This document shows, piece by piece, positions 17,019 to 25,700 of a stretch of DNA of 40,300 nucleotides. The position numbers were made by a program, and so were the translations under genes. The DNA is from Rhizobium sp. Q54 (GTDB taxonomy: Bacteria > Pseudomonadota > Alphaproteobacteria > Reyranellales > Reyranellaceae). Location: contig CAMDOT010000026.1 in assembly GCA_945903635.1 (NCBI GenBank), positions 1 to 40,300 on the forward strand, in the 5' to 3' direction. The first letter of the stretch is position 1; each line of letters starts with the position of its first letter. The notes beneath the pieces were generated by a model that saw only the letters and a program-made list of their open reading frames with translations, did not search any database and was not told the origin of the DNA.

Positions 17019-17741
17019 CTACTGTAGCGGAACGGGACGTCGCGTCGGGCCGGAGGTCATGCGTGTCGCGCCGGGCGGATTGCCGAGACGGCCCAGGTTC
17101 ACGCCGTAGGAGAGGGCCGCCAGGTTGGTGCGCTCACGGGCGAGAAAGCCGTTTTCGCGGCCGATCTGGGCGTTGAGATCGGCGATCAGGCGGTCGATCT
17201 GCTGCATCGAACTTGTCGTCTGGCCTTCGATGGCGCGCAGGTTGCGGTGATCCTCGTCGACCGCGCCGCCGACCGCGAAGGTCGCGCGCACGTTCTCGAG
17301 CAGGTAGCCCGCCACCGACGCCTGCGTCGTGACCTGGCTGGCGAGCGAATTGAGCTGGCCGACGCCCAGCGTCATGGCGTCGAGCTTGGCTTGCGCGGCA
17401 TTCCACTGGTTCACCAGCTCCGGATTGCCGGGCGTGGTGCCGGTCTGCAGGCGCGACGTGATGCCGTTCGTCAGGCCGCTGTAGGCCGCGGCATCGCTCG
17501 AAAGCTGGCTGCGCGTCGCGTTGAGCTGGGCTTGCTGCTGCGAGATGCCGTTGGCGAGTGCTGCCTGATCGGAGCGCAGTTGCTGGATGCGCTGCCGCAC
17601 GGTCTGGGTGCCGGTCTGGCTGATGGCGGGATTAGACGATGGCGGGCTGGCGGAAGGCGCAAAAGGGCCTCCCTCGTTGCATCCGCTCAAAACGATCGCA
17701 GCTTCCAATAGAAGCGCGGATCGTTGGACTCTTAGCGCCAT
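17019..17741 (-). CDS. Hypothetical coiled-coil lipoprotein
   Basis: A 240-residue protein of unknown function. The N-terminus has a lipobox, LSGC, with Cys21 after a hydrophobic stretch, so it is predicted to be lipid-anchored. A Ser/Pro-rich linker follows (about 25-45). Residues about 48-200 are Gln/Asn/Ala-rich and helical with heptad character (TVRQRIQQLRSDQAALANGI, AQLNATRSQLSSDAAAY, SSMQQIDRLIADLNAQIGRE), which suggests long coiled coils. The C-terminal 40 residues are Arg/Pro-rich. A cell-envelope structural or tethering role is possible. It is divergent from tRNA-Arg across a 292-base gap in which no gene is seen. Confidence 0.75.
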   Translation of the reverse strand: MALRVQRSALLLEAAIVLSGCNEGGPFAPSASPPSSNPAISQTGTQTVRQRIQQLRSDQAALANGISQQQAQLNATRSQLSSDAAAYSGLTNGITSRLQTGTTPGNPELVNQWNAAQAKLDAMTLGVGQLNSLASQVTTQASVAGYLLENVRATFAVGGAVDEDHRNLRAIEGQTTSSMQQIDRLIADLNAQIGRENGFLARERTNLAALSYGVNLGRLGNPPGATRMTSGPTRRPVPLQ

Positions 17742-18033
17742 CGTTGGCCTCGAAACTGCCCTGGCATCATCATTGGGCGCCTCCGCATCGACCGCCCATC
17801 AACGGGCCAGTCCGATTCGGGGCACCGTCCCCCAAATTCAGATGCCTGCGATGCTACTTGAAAGCAAGGGAAACCGACAAGCGTCGTTTTCCTCGGTGGT
17901 TGAAGCACTTGGCCGATATTGTGCACTGTTTTACGGGCTTTTCTCGCAGGCGTTCGGCGGCTTGCAACCCGGGGACAGTTTCATTAGGGTGCGCGCCTTC
18001 TTGCCGGACGCCTCGTGGGAGGCATTCGGCCGT

Positions 18034-18110
18034 GCGCCCGTAGCTCAACTGGATAGAGCATCTGACTACGAATCAGAAGGCTAGGAGTTCGAATCTCTTC
18101 GGGCGCGCCA
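18034..18110 (+). tRNA. tRNA-Arg (anticodon ACG)
   Basis: A full 77-base cloverleaf. The acceptor stem GCGCCCG pairs with CGGGCGC (18100-18106), followed by discriminator G and an encoded CCA. The D arm is GCTC...GAGC. The anticodon stem TCTGA/TCAGA holds loop CTACGAA, so the anticodon is ACG (18068-18070), expected to be edited to ICG to read CGU/CGC/CGA. The T arm contains TTCGAAT. It lies 18 bases upstream of the SGNH hydrolase gene. Confidence 0.97.
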
Positions 18111-18128
18111 TTCTCTCCGATACCCAAG

Positions 18129-19403
18129 ATGTTAAAGCCGCTTCTCGCTCATGTCGGCCTCCGCCGGCCCTATCGGTTCGAGCGAGCGATTCCCGTCCTG
18201 TGTGCGCTGGTCCTGGCGCTCATCGTTGTCGCCACCGCGGCGTGGATGGCTGCGACTGACAGGCTGGGTCATGGCGGGCCTCGCGCGCAGTATCTCCTCT
18301 ATCTCCTGCTGCTGCTGGCGCTGGTCGTGGCGCTTGCCCGCTGGCCGCGGCTCGCGACGGTCGTGCTGGTGCTCGCGCTGGTCGAACTGTCCTGGGGCCT
18401 GGGCTCCCGAGTCCTGATCCGGGCCGGATACGCCGTGCCGGCCCTGCTGCCGCCGGTCGTGGCCGAGCCGGAGCGTTTCCAGTGGCACGCTCTCCTGCAG
18501 GCCGTGCCGATCCCGTCACTGAAGATCACGAGCCCGACCGGGCTCGCGATCAGCCATACCTCCGAGGGCACGCGCGGCCACGATCCGGCGCCGCACGCCC
18601 TCGACACGCGCACGGTCGTGGCGACGTTCGGCGGCTCGACGACCTACGACATCGGCGCGGGCGAGGGCGACACCTGGAGCGATCGCCTGGGCGAGGCGCT
18701 CGGCCGGGATCGCACTTTTGTCGTCAATCACGGGGTGCCGGGCTATTCGACCGTCGAGCATCTGATCCAGACGGCGTTCTACCAGACCAAGTTCGGCAAG
18801 CCGCCGCGTTGCGCGGTCTACTACGTCGGTTGGAACGACCTGCGCAACGCGCACATCCCCAACCTCGATCGCGGCTATGCCGACTTCCACCTGCCGAGCC
18901 AGGTCGACTCGCTAAAAGTGCGGCGGAGCGGCGGATCGCACGTCACGATCTCGCCGCTGCTGACGGTCCTGGCGCGCCTTGTCAGCGCGGAGGTCGACAC
19001 CGTGCGCTACTCCGTCGATCCTTATAGCCGCGAACCGGTGAGCGGCAGCGATGCCGCGCTAGAAGCGCTGTACGAGCGCAACATCCGGTCGATTTCGGCG
19101 ATCAACCGCGCGCGCGGCATCGCCACGGTCTGGGTCGGACAGTTGCTCAACCGCGAAAGACTGCAAGGCGACGGACGGTACGGCTGGTTGCCGCTGGTGC
19201 GGGACCGCGACCTCTGGCCGTTGCAGCAGCGGTTCAACGCGATCCTCGAGCGCACCGCCCAGGCCCTGGGCGATGTCTATGTCGCCATACCGCCCGACTC
19301 TTTTACCGGGGCCGACTTCGTCGACAACGGCCACTTCTCGGCCGGGGGCGCGCGCCGGTTCGCGGAACGTCTGGCGCCCGCCGTGCGCGAGGCTTGCCGT
19401 TAA
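18129..19403 (+). CDS. Membrane-anchored SGNH/GDSL hydrolase-like protein
   Basis: A 424-residue protein. Residues 20-110 contain three or so hydrophobic helices ([50 protein letters not shown]). The rest is an SGNH hydrolase domain with all four blocks: Ser170 in [10 protein letters not shown], Gly202 in NHGVPGYST, Asn236 in [10 protein letters not shown], and Asp399-x-x-His402 in [13 protein letters not shown] domains tethered this way commonly act as O-acetyl or acyl esterases/transferases on exported polysaccharide or other cell-surface substrates; that role is inference here. Relatives of this type are often seen beside SxtJ/DUF5989/carbamoyltransferase cassettes. Such a cassette lies 12 kb away in this window, but no glycan genes adjoin this one. 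The ATG at 18129 follows the tRNA closely. Confidence 0.85.
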   Translation: MLKPLLAHVGLRRPYRFERAIPVLCALVLALIVVATAAWMAATDRLGHGGPRAQYLLYLLLLLALVVALARWPRLATVVLVLALVELSWGLGSRVLIRAGYAVPALLPPVVAEPERFQWHALLQAVPIPSLKITSPTGLAISHTSEGTRGHDPAPHALDTRTVVATFGGSTTYDIGAGEGDTWSDRLGEALGRDRTFVVNHGVPGYSTVEHLIQTAFYQTKFGKPPRCAVYYVGWNDLRNAHIPNLDRGYADFHLPSQVDSLKVRRSGGSHVTISPLLTVLARLVSAEVDTVRYSVDPYSREPVSGSDAALEALYERNIRSISAINRARGIATVWVGQLLNRERLQGDGRYGWLPLVRDRDLWPLQQRFNAILERTAQALGDVYVAIPPDSFTGADFVDNGHFSAGGARRFAERLAPAVREACR

Positions 19404-19429
19404 GTCCAGAGAACTTTACTGCTTCGGCC

Positions 19430-20191
19430 ATGCCTTCCATCGAGCGAGTCATCCTGATCACCGGCGCTTCCTCCGGCATTGGCGCCGCCACGGCCCGAGC
19501 GCTCGCCGCGCCGAACACCGCCCTCGTGCTGCATGCCCGCAAGAATCGCGCGGGTGCCGAGAAAGTCGCCGAGGAGGTGCGCGGCAGCGGTGCCGAAGCG
19601 CTGTACCTCGAGGGTGACCTTGCCCAGCCGGGCACGGCCCGACGCCTTGTCGAGGAGACGGTGAGCAAGTTCGGACGGCTCGATGTGGTGGTGAGCAACG
19701 CGGGCTTCGCCGACCGCCGGCCGATCGGCGAGGTCGACCGCGCCGCCTGGGATGCCAGCATTGCGTCGATGACTTCGGCTTTCTACGAATTCGCGACGGC
19801 GGCCAAGCCGTGGCTGATCAAGGCCGGCGCCGGCGGGCGTATGGTCGGCGTGTCCTCCTTCGTGGCCCATGCCTTTGCCCGCGGCCTGCCGAGCTTTCCG
19901 GTCTCCGCCGCGGCCAAGGCCGGCGTCGAGGCGCTGGCCCGCGCCTTCGCCGTCGAGATCGCGCCTTCGGGCGGTACCGTCAATTGCGTGGCGCCGGGAC
20001 TGATCGAAAAGGACGCCGGCGCCCATGTCGCCCTGTCGCTCGCGCGCATGCAGGAAATGAGCGCCCTGGTGCCGATGGGCCGCTACGGCAAGACGGCCGA
20101 GGTTGCGGCGGCGATCGCCTTCCTCTGCTCGCCGGCGGCCAGCTACATCACCGGCCAGACGCTCCATGTGAACGGCGGCGTGACGCTGTAG
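19430..20191 (+). CDS. SDR-family protein with Ser in place of catalytic Tyr
   Basis: A 253-residue Rossmann-fold short-chain dehydrogenase/reductase. The cofactor loop [12 protein letters not shown] (residues 10-21) is intact, as are the structural VVVSNAGFA (87-94) and catalytic Ser [10 protein letters not shown] (about 139-148). The active-site YxxxK is read as S159-A-A-A-K163 ([10 protein letters not shown]), so the catalytic Tyr is replaced by Ser. The C-terminal [12 protein letters not shown] is the standard SDR ending. The ATG at 19430 is chosen; a TTG at 19394 would add 12 residues. With Tyr missing, ordinary ketoreductase activity is doubtful. Substrate is unknown. It converges on the AroE-like gene across a repeat-filled gap. 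Confidence 0.85.
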   Translation: MPSIERVILITGASSGIGAATARALAAPNTALVLHARKNRAGAEKVAEEVRGSGAEALYLEGDLAQPGTARRLVEETVSKFGRLDVVVSNAGFADRRPIGEVDRAAWDASIASMTSAFYEFATAAKPWLIKAGAGGRMVGVSSFVAHAFARGLPSFPVSAAAKAGVEALARAFAVEIAPSGGTVNCVAPGLIEKDAGAHVALSLARMQEMSALVPMGRYGKTAEVAAAIAFLCSPAASYITGQTLHVNGGVTL

Positions 20192-20197
20192 GCCGAT

Positions 20198-20334
20198 TTT
20201 TCCGACACGCCATTTTCCGACACGAGGCCAATAAATCGACAGGAGGGTGTCGGGAAACGGTCGTGCTTTCCGTTGCCGGATCAAGGGCTTGGGCCGGCAG
20301 GCCGCGTTTTCCGACATTCAGGCGTCGGGAAAAG
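20198..20334. repeat. Five TTTTCCGACA units in alternating orientation
   Basis: TTTTCCGACACG occurs at 20198-20209 and again at 20213-20224. The inverted form TGTCGGGAAA is at 20248-20257, a direct TTTTCCGACA at 20307-20316 and an inverted CGTCGGGAAAAG at 20323-20334. The last pair can form a hairpin with A/T-rich outer arms between convergent genes, so it may work as a two-way terminator. The repetition itself is unexplained. Confidence 0.6.
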
Positions 20335-20336
20335 CC

Positions 20337-21209
20337 TCAGGTCCCGATCGACCGCACCAGCGCCACGATGTCGATGCCCTTGGCGTCGATGCCGAACCAC
20401 TCGAGATAGAGCGGGATCTGGTGATCGAGCATGTGGCGGCCGTGATGGATCCGCCGCCCGTGCGCGCGGGCGCGCTGCAGCAGCGGCGTCTCGATGGGGC
20501 TCATGATGACATCGGCCACCAGGACGCCTGAATCGAGCGTCATCGGGTCGAACGACAGCGGATCGCCGGGGCGAAGCCCCAGCGGCGTGGCGTTGATGGC
20601 GATGTGGACGCCCTTGGGTGGTGTCGCCACTTCCGCCACCGGGACGTCGGGATAGTGCCGCAGCAGACGGTCGATCGCGATTTCCGCGCGCGCGGCGTCG
20701 ATTTCGGTGACGAGCAATCGTCCGACGCCGGCCTCGCAGAGCGCGGCGGCAATGGCGCCGCCGGCCCCACCCAAGCCGACCAGCCAGACGCTGGCGCCGC
20801 GCACGCGATGGCCTTGGGCCTCGAGCCCGCGCACGAAACCGGTACCGTCGACAATGTCGCCGGCCAGGGTGCCGTCCGGGTCGCGACGCACCAGGTTGAC
20901 GCTGCCCGAGGCTTCGGCGCGCCGGGTGGTCCGCCCCAGCAACGGCAGGATCCCCGTCTTGTGCGGGATGGTGACGGTGAAGCCGCCGAGATTGCGCATC
21001 CGGCCGAGCGCCTCGAGCATCAGCGGCAGCAGGTCGCTGCCGCCTTCGAACGGCAGCCAGACGGCATTGGCGCCTGTAGCGGCGAAGACCTGCGGCATGA
21101 TCCCGGTCATGCGCAGCTGGCGGATGGGATCGCCGATCGTGCCATAGAGGCGGGTGGCGCCATTGACCTGAAACAGGCCGTTGAAGAGCGGAGGGTCTGC
21201 CTGATTCAT
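20337..21209 (-). CDS. Shikimate dehydrogenase-like (AroE family) oxidoreductase
   Basis: A 290-residue member of the shikimate/quinate dehydrogenase family, which normally reduces 3-dehydroshikimate with NADPH. The catalytic pair is kept: Lys84 in TVTIPHKTG and Asp121 in GDIVDGTGFVRGL. The nucleotide loop VGLGGAGGAIAAAL (about 145-158) and a C-terminal Gln in HMLDHQIPLYLEWF are present. The substrate-holding S-x-S motif expected after IGDPI is replaced by RQLR, and the Asn of the N-T-V motif is followed by Leu (SVNLVRR). This is therefore more likely a paralogue with another substrate (quinate- or YdiB/SdhL-like) than the housekeeping enzyme. It is downstream of the peroxiredoxin gene on the minus strand with a hairpin in the 68-base gap. 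Confidence 0.82.
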   Translation of the reverse strand: MNQADPPLFNGLFQVNGATRLYGTIGDPIRQLRMTGIMPQVFAATGANAVWLPFEGGSDLLPLMLEALGRMRNLGGFTVTIPHKTGILPLLGRTTRRAEASGSVNLVRRDPDGTLAGDIVDGTGFVRGLEAQGHRVRGASVWLVGLGGAGGAIAAALCEAGVGRLLVTEIDAARAEIAIDRLLRHYPDVPVAEVATPPKGVHIAINATPLGLRPGDPLSFDPMTLDSGVLVADVIMSPIETPLLQRARAHGRRIHHGRHMLDHQIPLYLEWFGIDAKGIDIVALVRSIGT

Positions 21210-21224
21210 GAAGCCCCAAACGAA

Positions 21225-21250
21225 GACGGCGGAGCTTGCGCCCCGCCGTC
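21225..21250 (-). terminator. Hairpin after peroxiredoxin gene
   Basis: GACGGCGG (21225-21232) and CCGCCGTC (21243-21250) form a perfect 8-bp stem with a 10-base loop, directly after the peroxiredoxin stop (minus strand). The following minus-strand bases TTCGTTTGGGG are only weakly T-rich. It is either a weak terminator or an mRNA processing hairpin between peroxiredoxin and the AroE-like gene. Confidence 0.4.
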
Positions 21251-21277
21251 GATCTTGGCCATGGCTTGCGCCTGAGG

Positions 21278-21760
21278 CTAGAGGTTCTTCAGCACGTATT
21301 CGGCCGCGGACACCTCGAAGGCGCCGGGCTTTTCGACGAACAGATGGCTGATGACGCCGTTGTCCACGACCATGGCGTAGCGCTGGCTGCGCGTGCCGAG
21401 GCCGAACTTGGAGCCATCCATGGTGAGGCCCATGGCCGTGGTGAATTCGGCATTGCCGTCACCCAGCATCATGACCGAGTCACCGGCCTTCTGGTCCTTG
21501 CCCCAGGCGCCCATCACGAACGCGTCGTTCACGGAAATGCAGGCAATGGTGTCGACACCCTTTGCCTTCAGAGCAGCGGCTTCGGCCACGAAACCGGGCA
21601 CGTGCTTTGCTGAACAAGTGGGGGTGAACGCCCCCGGCAGCGCGAAGGCAACGACCTTCTTGCCGGGCGCAAAAATCTCTTCGGTGGTGATGGCCTTGGG
21701 ACCTTCCGGGCCCATCGTGCGCAACGTGGCGCTCGGCACCTTGTCGCCAACTTTCGCCAT
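21278..21760 (-). CDS. Peroxiredoxin (Prx5 class)
   Basis: A 160-residue thiol peroxidase reducing hydrogen peroxide and alkyl hydroperoxides. The class motif LPGAFTPTCSAKHVPGF places the peroxidatic cysteine at Cys49, with Thr46 as its partner. FVMGAWGKDQKAG and QRYAMVVDNGVISHLFVEKP are typical Prx5/AHP-type segments. No second cysteine lies in the C-terminal position used by atypical 2-Cys Prx5, so it is probably a 1-Cys enzyme recycled by glutathione/glutaredoxin. It is divergent from the yqgE gene (133-base gap) and upstream of the AroE-like gene. Expression under oxidative stress is usual for the family but no OxyR site was identified. Confidence 0.93.
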   Translation of the reverse strand: MAKVGDKVPSATLRTMGPEGPKAITTEEIFAPGKKVVAFALPGAFTPTCSAKHVPGFVAEAAALKAKGVDTIACISVNDAFVMGAWGKDQKAGDSVMMLGDGNAEFTTAMGLTMDGSKFGLGTRSQRYAMVVDNGVISHLFVEKPGAFEVSAAEYVLKNL

Positions 21761-21892
21761 TCTTCCGCTCCTTCAAATGCCGCCCGAAACGGCGGTTTTA
21801 CGACCGGCGGACCCTAGGCCGGAGCCCTCGCTTTGTCCATGCGGAGCCCCCGTCGGCGTTTCGTCGTCTTGACCTTCGACCGGACAATCCCC

Positions 21893-22516
21893 ATGGATTT
21901 GAGAGATCATATCACCATGCCCGGGCCCAGCTCCCCCGCCGCCTCTTTGGTCGGCCGCTTCCTGGTCGCCGCGCCGTCCATGCCGGACGAGCGCTTTCGC
22001 CAGAGCGTGGTCTTCGTCTGCAAGCATGACGACGACGGCGCGCTGGGCATCATCGTCAACAACAGTGTCGACGATCTGCCGCTCGGCCAAGTCTACAAGC
22101 AACTCGGCATCGAGGTGCCGTCGGCCGAGGCCGACCGGCCGGTGCTGTTCGGCGGGCCCGTCGAGACGTCGCGCGGCCTGGTGCTGCACTCGGCCGACTA
22201 CAAGCGCGACGAGACGCTGATGATCGACGGCGGCATGGCGCTGACGGCGTCGCTCGAGATTCTCAAGGACATGGCGGGCGGCAGCGGCCCCCAGCGGGCG
22301 TGGCTGGCGCTGGGGCATTCCAACTGGGCGCCGGGCCAGCTCGACCGCGAGATGCAGGACAACGCCTGGCTGGTCGTCGATGGCGATGCCGAACTGGTGT
22401 TCGACGCCGATTTTACCGCCAAGTGGCAGCGTGCCCTCGATCGCCTGGGCGGCAAGGGCGGCCCTCATGGACGGTTCGACCTGGCATCCTTTTCGCCCCA
22501 GACCGGCCGTGCCTAA
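21893..22516 (+). CDS. yqgE: YqgE/AlgH family protein (UPF0301)
   Basis: A 207-residue protein of the conserved YqgE/AlgH family, whose biochemical role is unresolved. Characteristic segments are LVGRFLVAAPSMPDERFRQS, VVFVCKHDDDGALGIIVN, RPVLFGGPVETSRGLVLHS, and AWLALGHSNWAPGQLDREM followed by NAWLVVDGD. The ATG at 21893 (MDLRDHITMPG) is used; ATG at 21917 and a TTG at 21833 are alternatives, and none has a clear ribosome site. It is divergent from peroxiredoxin. Elsewhere yqgE is next to ruvX or gshB; that context is absent here. Confidence 0.9.
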   Translation: MDLRDHITMPGPSSPAASLVGRFLVAAPSMPDERFRQSVVFVCKHDDDGALGIIVNNSVDDLPLGQVYKQLGIEVPSAEADRPVLFGGPVETSRGLVLHSADYKRDETLMIDGGMALTASLEILKDMAGGSGPQRAWLALGHSNWAPGQLDREMQDNAWLVVDGDAELVFDADFTAKWQRALDRLGGKGGPHGRFDLASFSPQTGRA

Positions 22517-22634
22517 AGGGTGCGCCAGATGTGCGATATTCTCTCCCTGATTGTGCTTACCTTCCCCAGACGAAAGGGCCTATAGGCGGAGTTGCGCCCC
22601 CGCCAACCTCCCTTCGCGGAGGGCGCGCGTACCA

Positions 22635-22685
22635 CGGGACGCCTTCGCTTCCTCCCCAACCCCATTCGGAGGCGCGGGCGTCCCG
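22635..22685. repeat. Long-stem inverted repeat after yqgE
   Basis: CGGGACGCC (22635-22643) and GGCGTCCCG (22677-22685) form perfect 9-bp arms around a 33-base interior. The interior carries partly pairing TTCGCTTCC / CGGAGGC segments. It lies in the 216-base gap between convergent yqgE and the large oxidoreductase gene. No T tract follows in plus orientation except CTTTTTCGG at 22688, so a terminator role is possible. Confidence 0.45.
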
Positions 22686-22732
22686 AACTTTTTCGGACCG
22701 CCCGTTGCTCGACTCCTGCTACTCGGCCCCCG

Positions 22733-25700
22733 TTATTCGGCTGCCGTCGCCTGGACGACCGGCTGGCGGTAGGCCACGAGCAGGCTCGCCTCGCGCTCCT
22801 TGGCCGTCTTCACGTTCTTTTCCTTGATGTGGCCGAAGCCGCGCATGGTTTCCGGCAGCGCCGCGATCTGCTGCGCCAGCCCGTGGTTGTTCTGGTCCAG
22901 TGTGGCGAGCAGGGTCTCGATCGTGGCCTGGTACTCGCCGATCAGCCGGCGTTCCATGCGGCGCTCGGCGGTGTAGCCGAAGACGTCGAGCTTGCCGCCG
23001 CGCAGGTGCTTCATCGAGGCGAGCAGACGGAACAGGGGCATCACCCAGCCGCCGTACTCGCGCTTCTTGAGTTCTCCTGTCGTCAGGTCGCGGTCGGCGA
23101 ACAGCGGCGGGGCGAGATGGAAGGTGAGCTTGTAGTCGCCCTCGAACTGCGCCCCCAGCTTCTTGTGGAAGTCGCCGTCGCTGTAGAGGCGGCCGACCTC
23201 GTACTCGTCCTTGTAGGCCATCAGCTTGTACAGCGACTTGGCCACCGTCTCGGCAAGTCCGCTGCGACCGCGCGCCTTGTCCTTCTCCGCCGCGGCGACC
23301 TTGTCGACAAAGGCCCGGTAGCGCTCGGCATAGGCCTTGTCCTGGTAAGCCGTCAGCAGCTCGACCCGCTTGGCGACGATGTCCGTGAGCGTCCGCGCCA
23401 CCGGCTTCTCGATCCGCAGCGTCGGCTTGGCGGCGGCCTGCACCGCCGCGAGATTGTGGGCGGCGAGCCGGCCCCAGTCGAAGGTGCGCTTGCTCGACTC
23501 GACCGCCACGCCGTTCAGCTCGATGGCGCGCATCAGCGCCTCGAGCGACAGCGGCAGCAGGCCCTTCTGCCACGCATAGCCCAGCATGAAGAGGTTGGTG
23601 GCGATCGAATCGCCCAGGATCGCGGTGGCGAGGCCGGTGCCGTCGATGAAGGTCGAGGCCTCTTCGCCCGCGGCGTCGCGGATCGACTTCATCATCGATT
23701 CGGCGCCGAGATCCATGTCGCCGTTCAGCACGAAGGCCGCAACCGGCTGCATGTAGCCGTTGATGACGGCCTTGGTGACGCCCTGCTCGATGCGCGACAG
23801 CGCCGCCGGTGCCGCGGCCACGACCATGTCGCATCCCAGGATGAGATTGGCGCCGCCGGCGGCGATACGCACCGCATGCAGGTCCTCCGGCTTGGGCGCC
23901 AGCCTGATGTGGCTCATCACCGCGCCGTTCTTTTGCGCGAGGCCCGTGAAATCGAGCACGGTACAGCCCTTGCCCTCGAGATGTGCCGCCATGCCGATCA
24001 GCGCACCGACGGTGATGACGCCGGTGCCGCCGATGCCAGTGACGAGGATGCCGTAAGCCTCGCTCAGCGGCCGCAGCGCGGGAAGTGGCAGCGAGGCGAA
24101 AGGATCGTCCTGCACGACCTTGAGCTGCGGGCGCTTCGCCTTGCGCACGGCACCGCCATGCACCGACACGAAGCTCGGGCAGAAGCCGTTCACGCAGGAG
24201 AAGTCCTTGTTGCAATTGCTCTGGTCGATCTGCCGCTTGCGGCCGAGCTCGGTTTCGAGCGGCTTCACCGACACGCAGTTGCTCTTCTCCGAGCAATCGC
24301 CGCAGCCCTCGCACACGGCGTCGTTGATGAACACGCGCTTGGCCGGATCGGGGAAGGTGCCGCGCTTGCGGCGGCGGCGCTTCTCGGCGGCGCAGGTCTG
24401 GTCGTAGACCAGGACGGTGAGGCCGGGGATCTCGCGCAGCTCGCGCTGCACGGCGTCAAGGTCGTCGCGATGGCGGACCGTCACGCCCTCGGCGAAGCCG
24501 GGGTTCATGCCGTACTTGTCGGGCTCGTCGGTGACGACGACGACGCGCCGGGCACCTTCGGCGGCGACCTGCTTGGTGATCTCGGGCACGTTCAGCGGCC
24601 CGTCATGCGGCTGGCCGCCGGTCATGGCGACGGCGTCGTTGAACAGGATCTTGTAGGTGATGTTGACGCCGGCGGCGGCGGATTGGCGGATCGCCATCAG
24701 GCCGGAGTGGTAGTAGGTGCCGTCGCCCAGATTCTGGAAGATGTGCTTGTCCGAGGTGAACGGCGCCTGGCCGATCCAGGCGACGCCTTCGCCGCCCATG
24801 TGGCTGATCAAGGCCGTGCGCCGCTCTGGCATCCAGATCGCCATGCCGTGGCAGCCGATGCCGGCCATGGCGCGGCTGCCTTCCGGGACCTTGGTCGAGG
24901 TGTTGTGCGGGCAGCCCGAGCAGAAGAACGGCGTGCGCGCCACCTTCTGCGGCGGCGCGTTCAGGAGCTTCTCCTTGGCTTCGAGGCGGGCGAGGCGCTG
25001 GTTCAGCTCAGGCGATTCGCCGCCATGCTTCATCAACCGGCCGGCGATCACCATGGCGACGCCGGTCGGCGACAGCTCGCCTTCGCTGGGGAAGATGATG
25101 CGGCCGCTCTCGTCGGTCTTGCCGATGACCAGCGGACGCTCGCTGGCCGGCAGATTGTAGAGCAGACGGACGAGCTGATCCTCGAGGTTGGAGCGCTTCT
25201 CCTCGACGACGATCACTTCCTCGAGGCCGTGGGCAAAGCGCTTGGCGCCTTCGGGTTCGAGCGGCCAGGTGACGCCCACCTTGTAGAGGCGGATTCCGAG
25301 CGCCCGCGCGCGTTCGTCGCTGATGCCGAGATCTTCTAGCGCCTGGCGGGTGTCGAGATAGGCCTTGCCGGTGGTCATGATGCCGATGCGCGCGCGCGGT
25401 GGATCGATCACCGTCTTGTCGAAGCCGTTGGCGCGCACGAAAGCCTTCACGGCGTCCATCTTGGGTCCGTGCAGGCGGCGTTCCGCCTCGAGCGGCGGAT
25501 CAGGATTGCGGATGCCGAGGCCGCCGGGCGGGAGCTGGAAATCCGTCGGCATCACGATCTTGATGCGCTCGGGGTCGACCCAAACCGAGGCCCCCGACTC
25601 GACGGTCTCGGAGATCGCCTTGAAGCCGACCCAGCAGCCGGAGTAGCGCGACAGTGCAAAGCCCAGGATGCCGAAGTCGAGATATTCCTGGACGTTGGCC

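Noticed and set aside
17587..18084. Plus-strand frame ending in VAQLDRASDYESEG
   Set aside because: That ending is the translation of the tRNA-Arg gene itself, a common false gene call.
22592..25339. Open frame of 915 codons on the plus strand, opposite the oxidoreductase gene
   Set aside because: Same reason: composition is His/Arg/Asp-rich, no motif is present, and the minus strand encodes a complete known enzyme.
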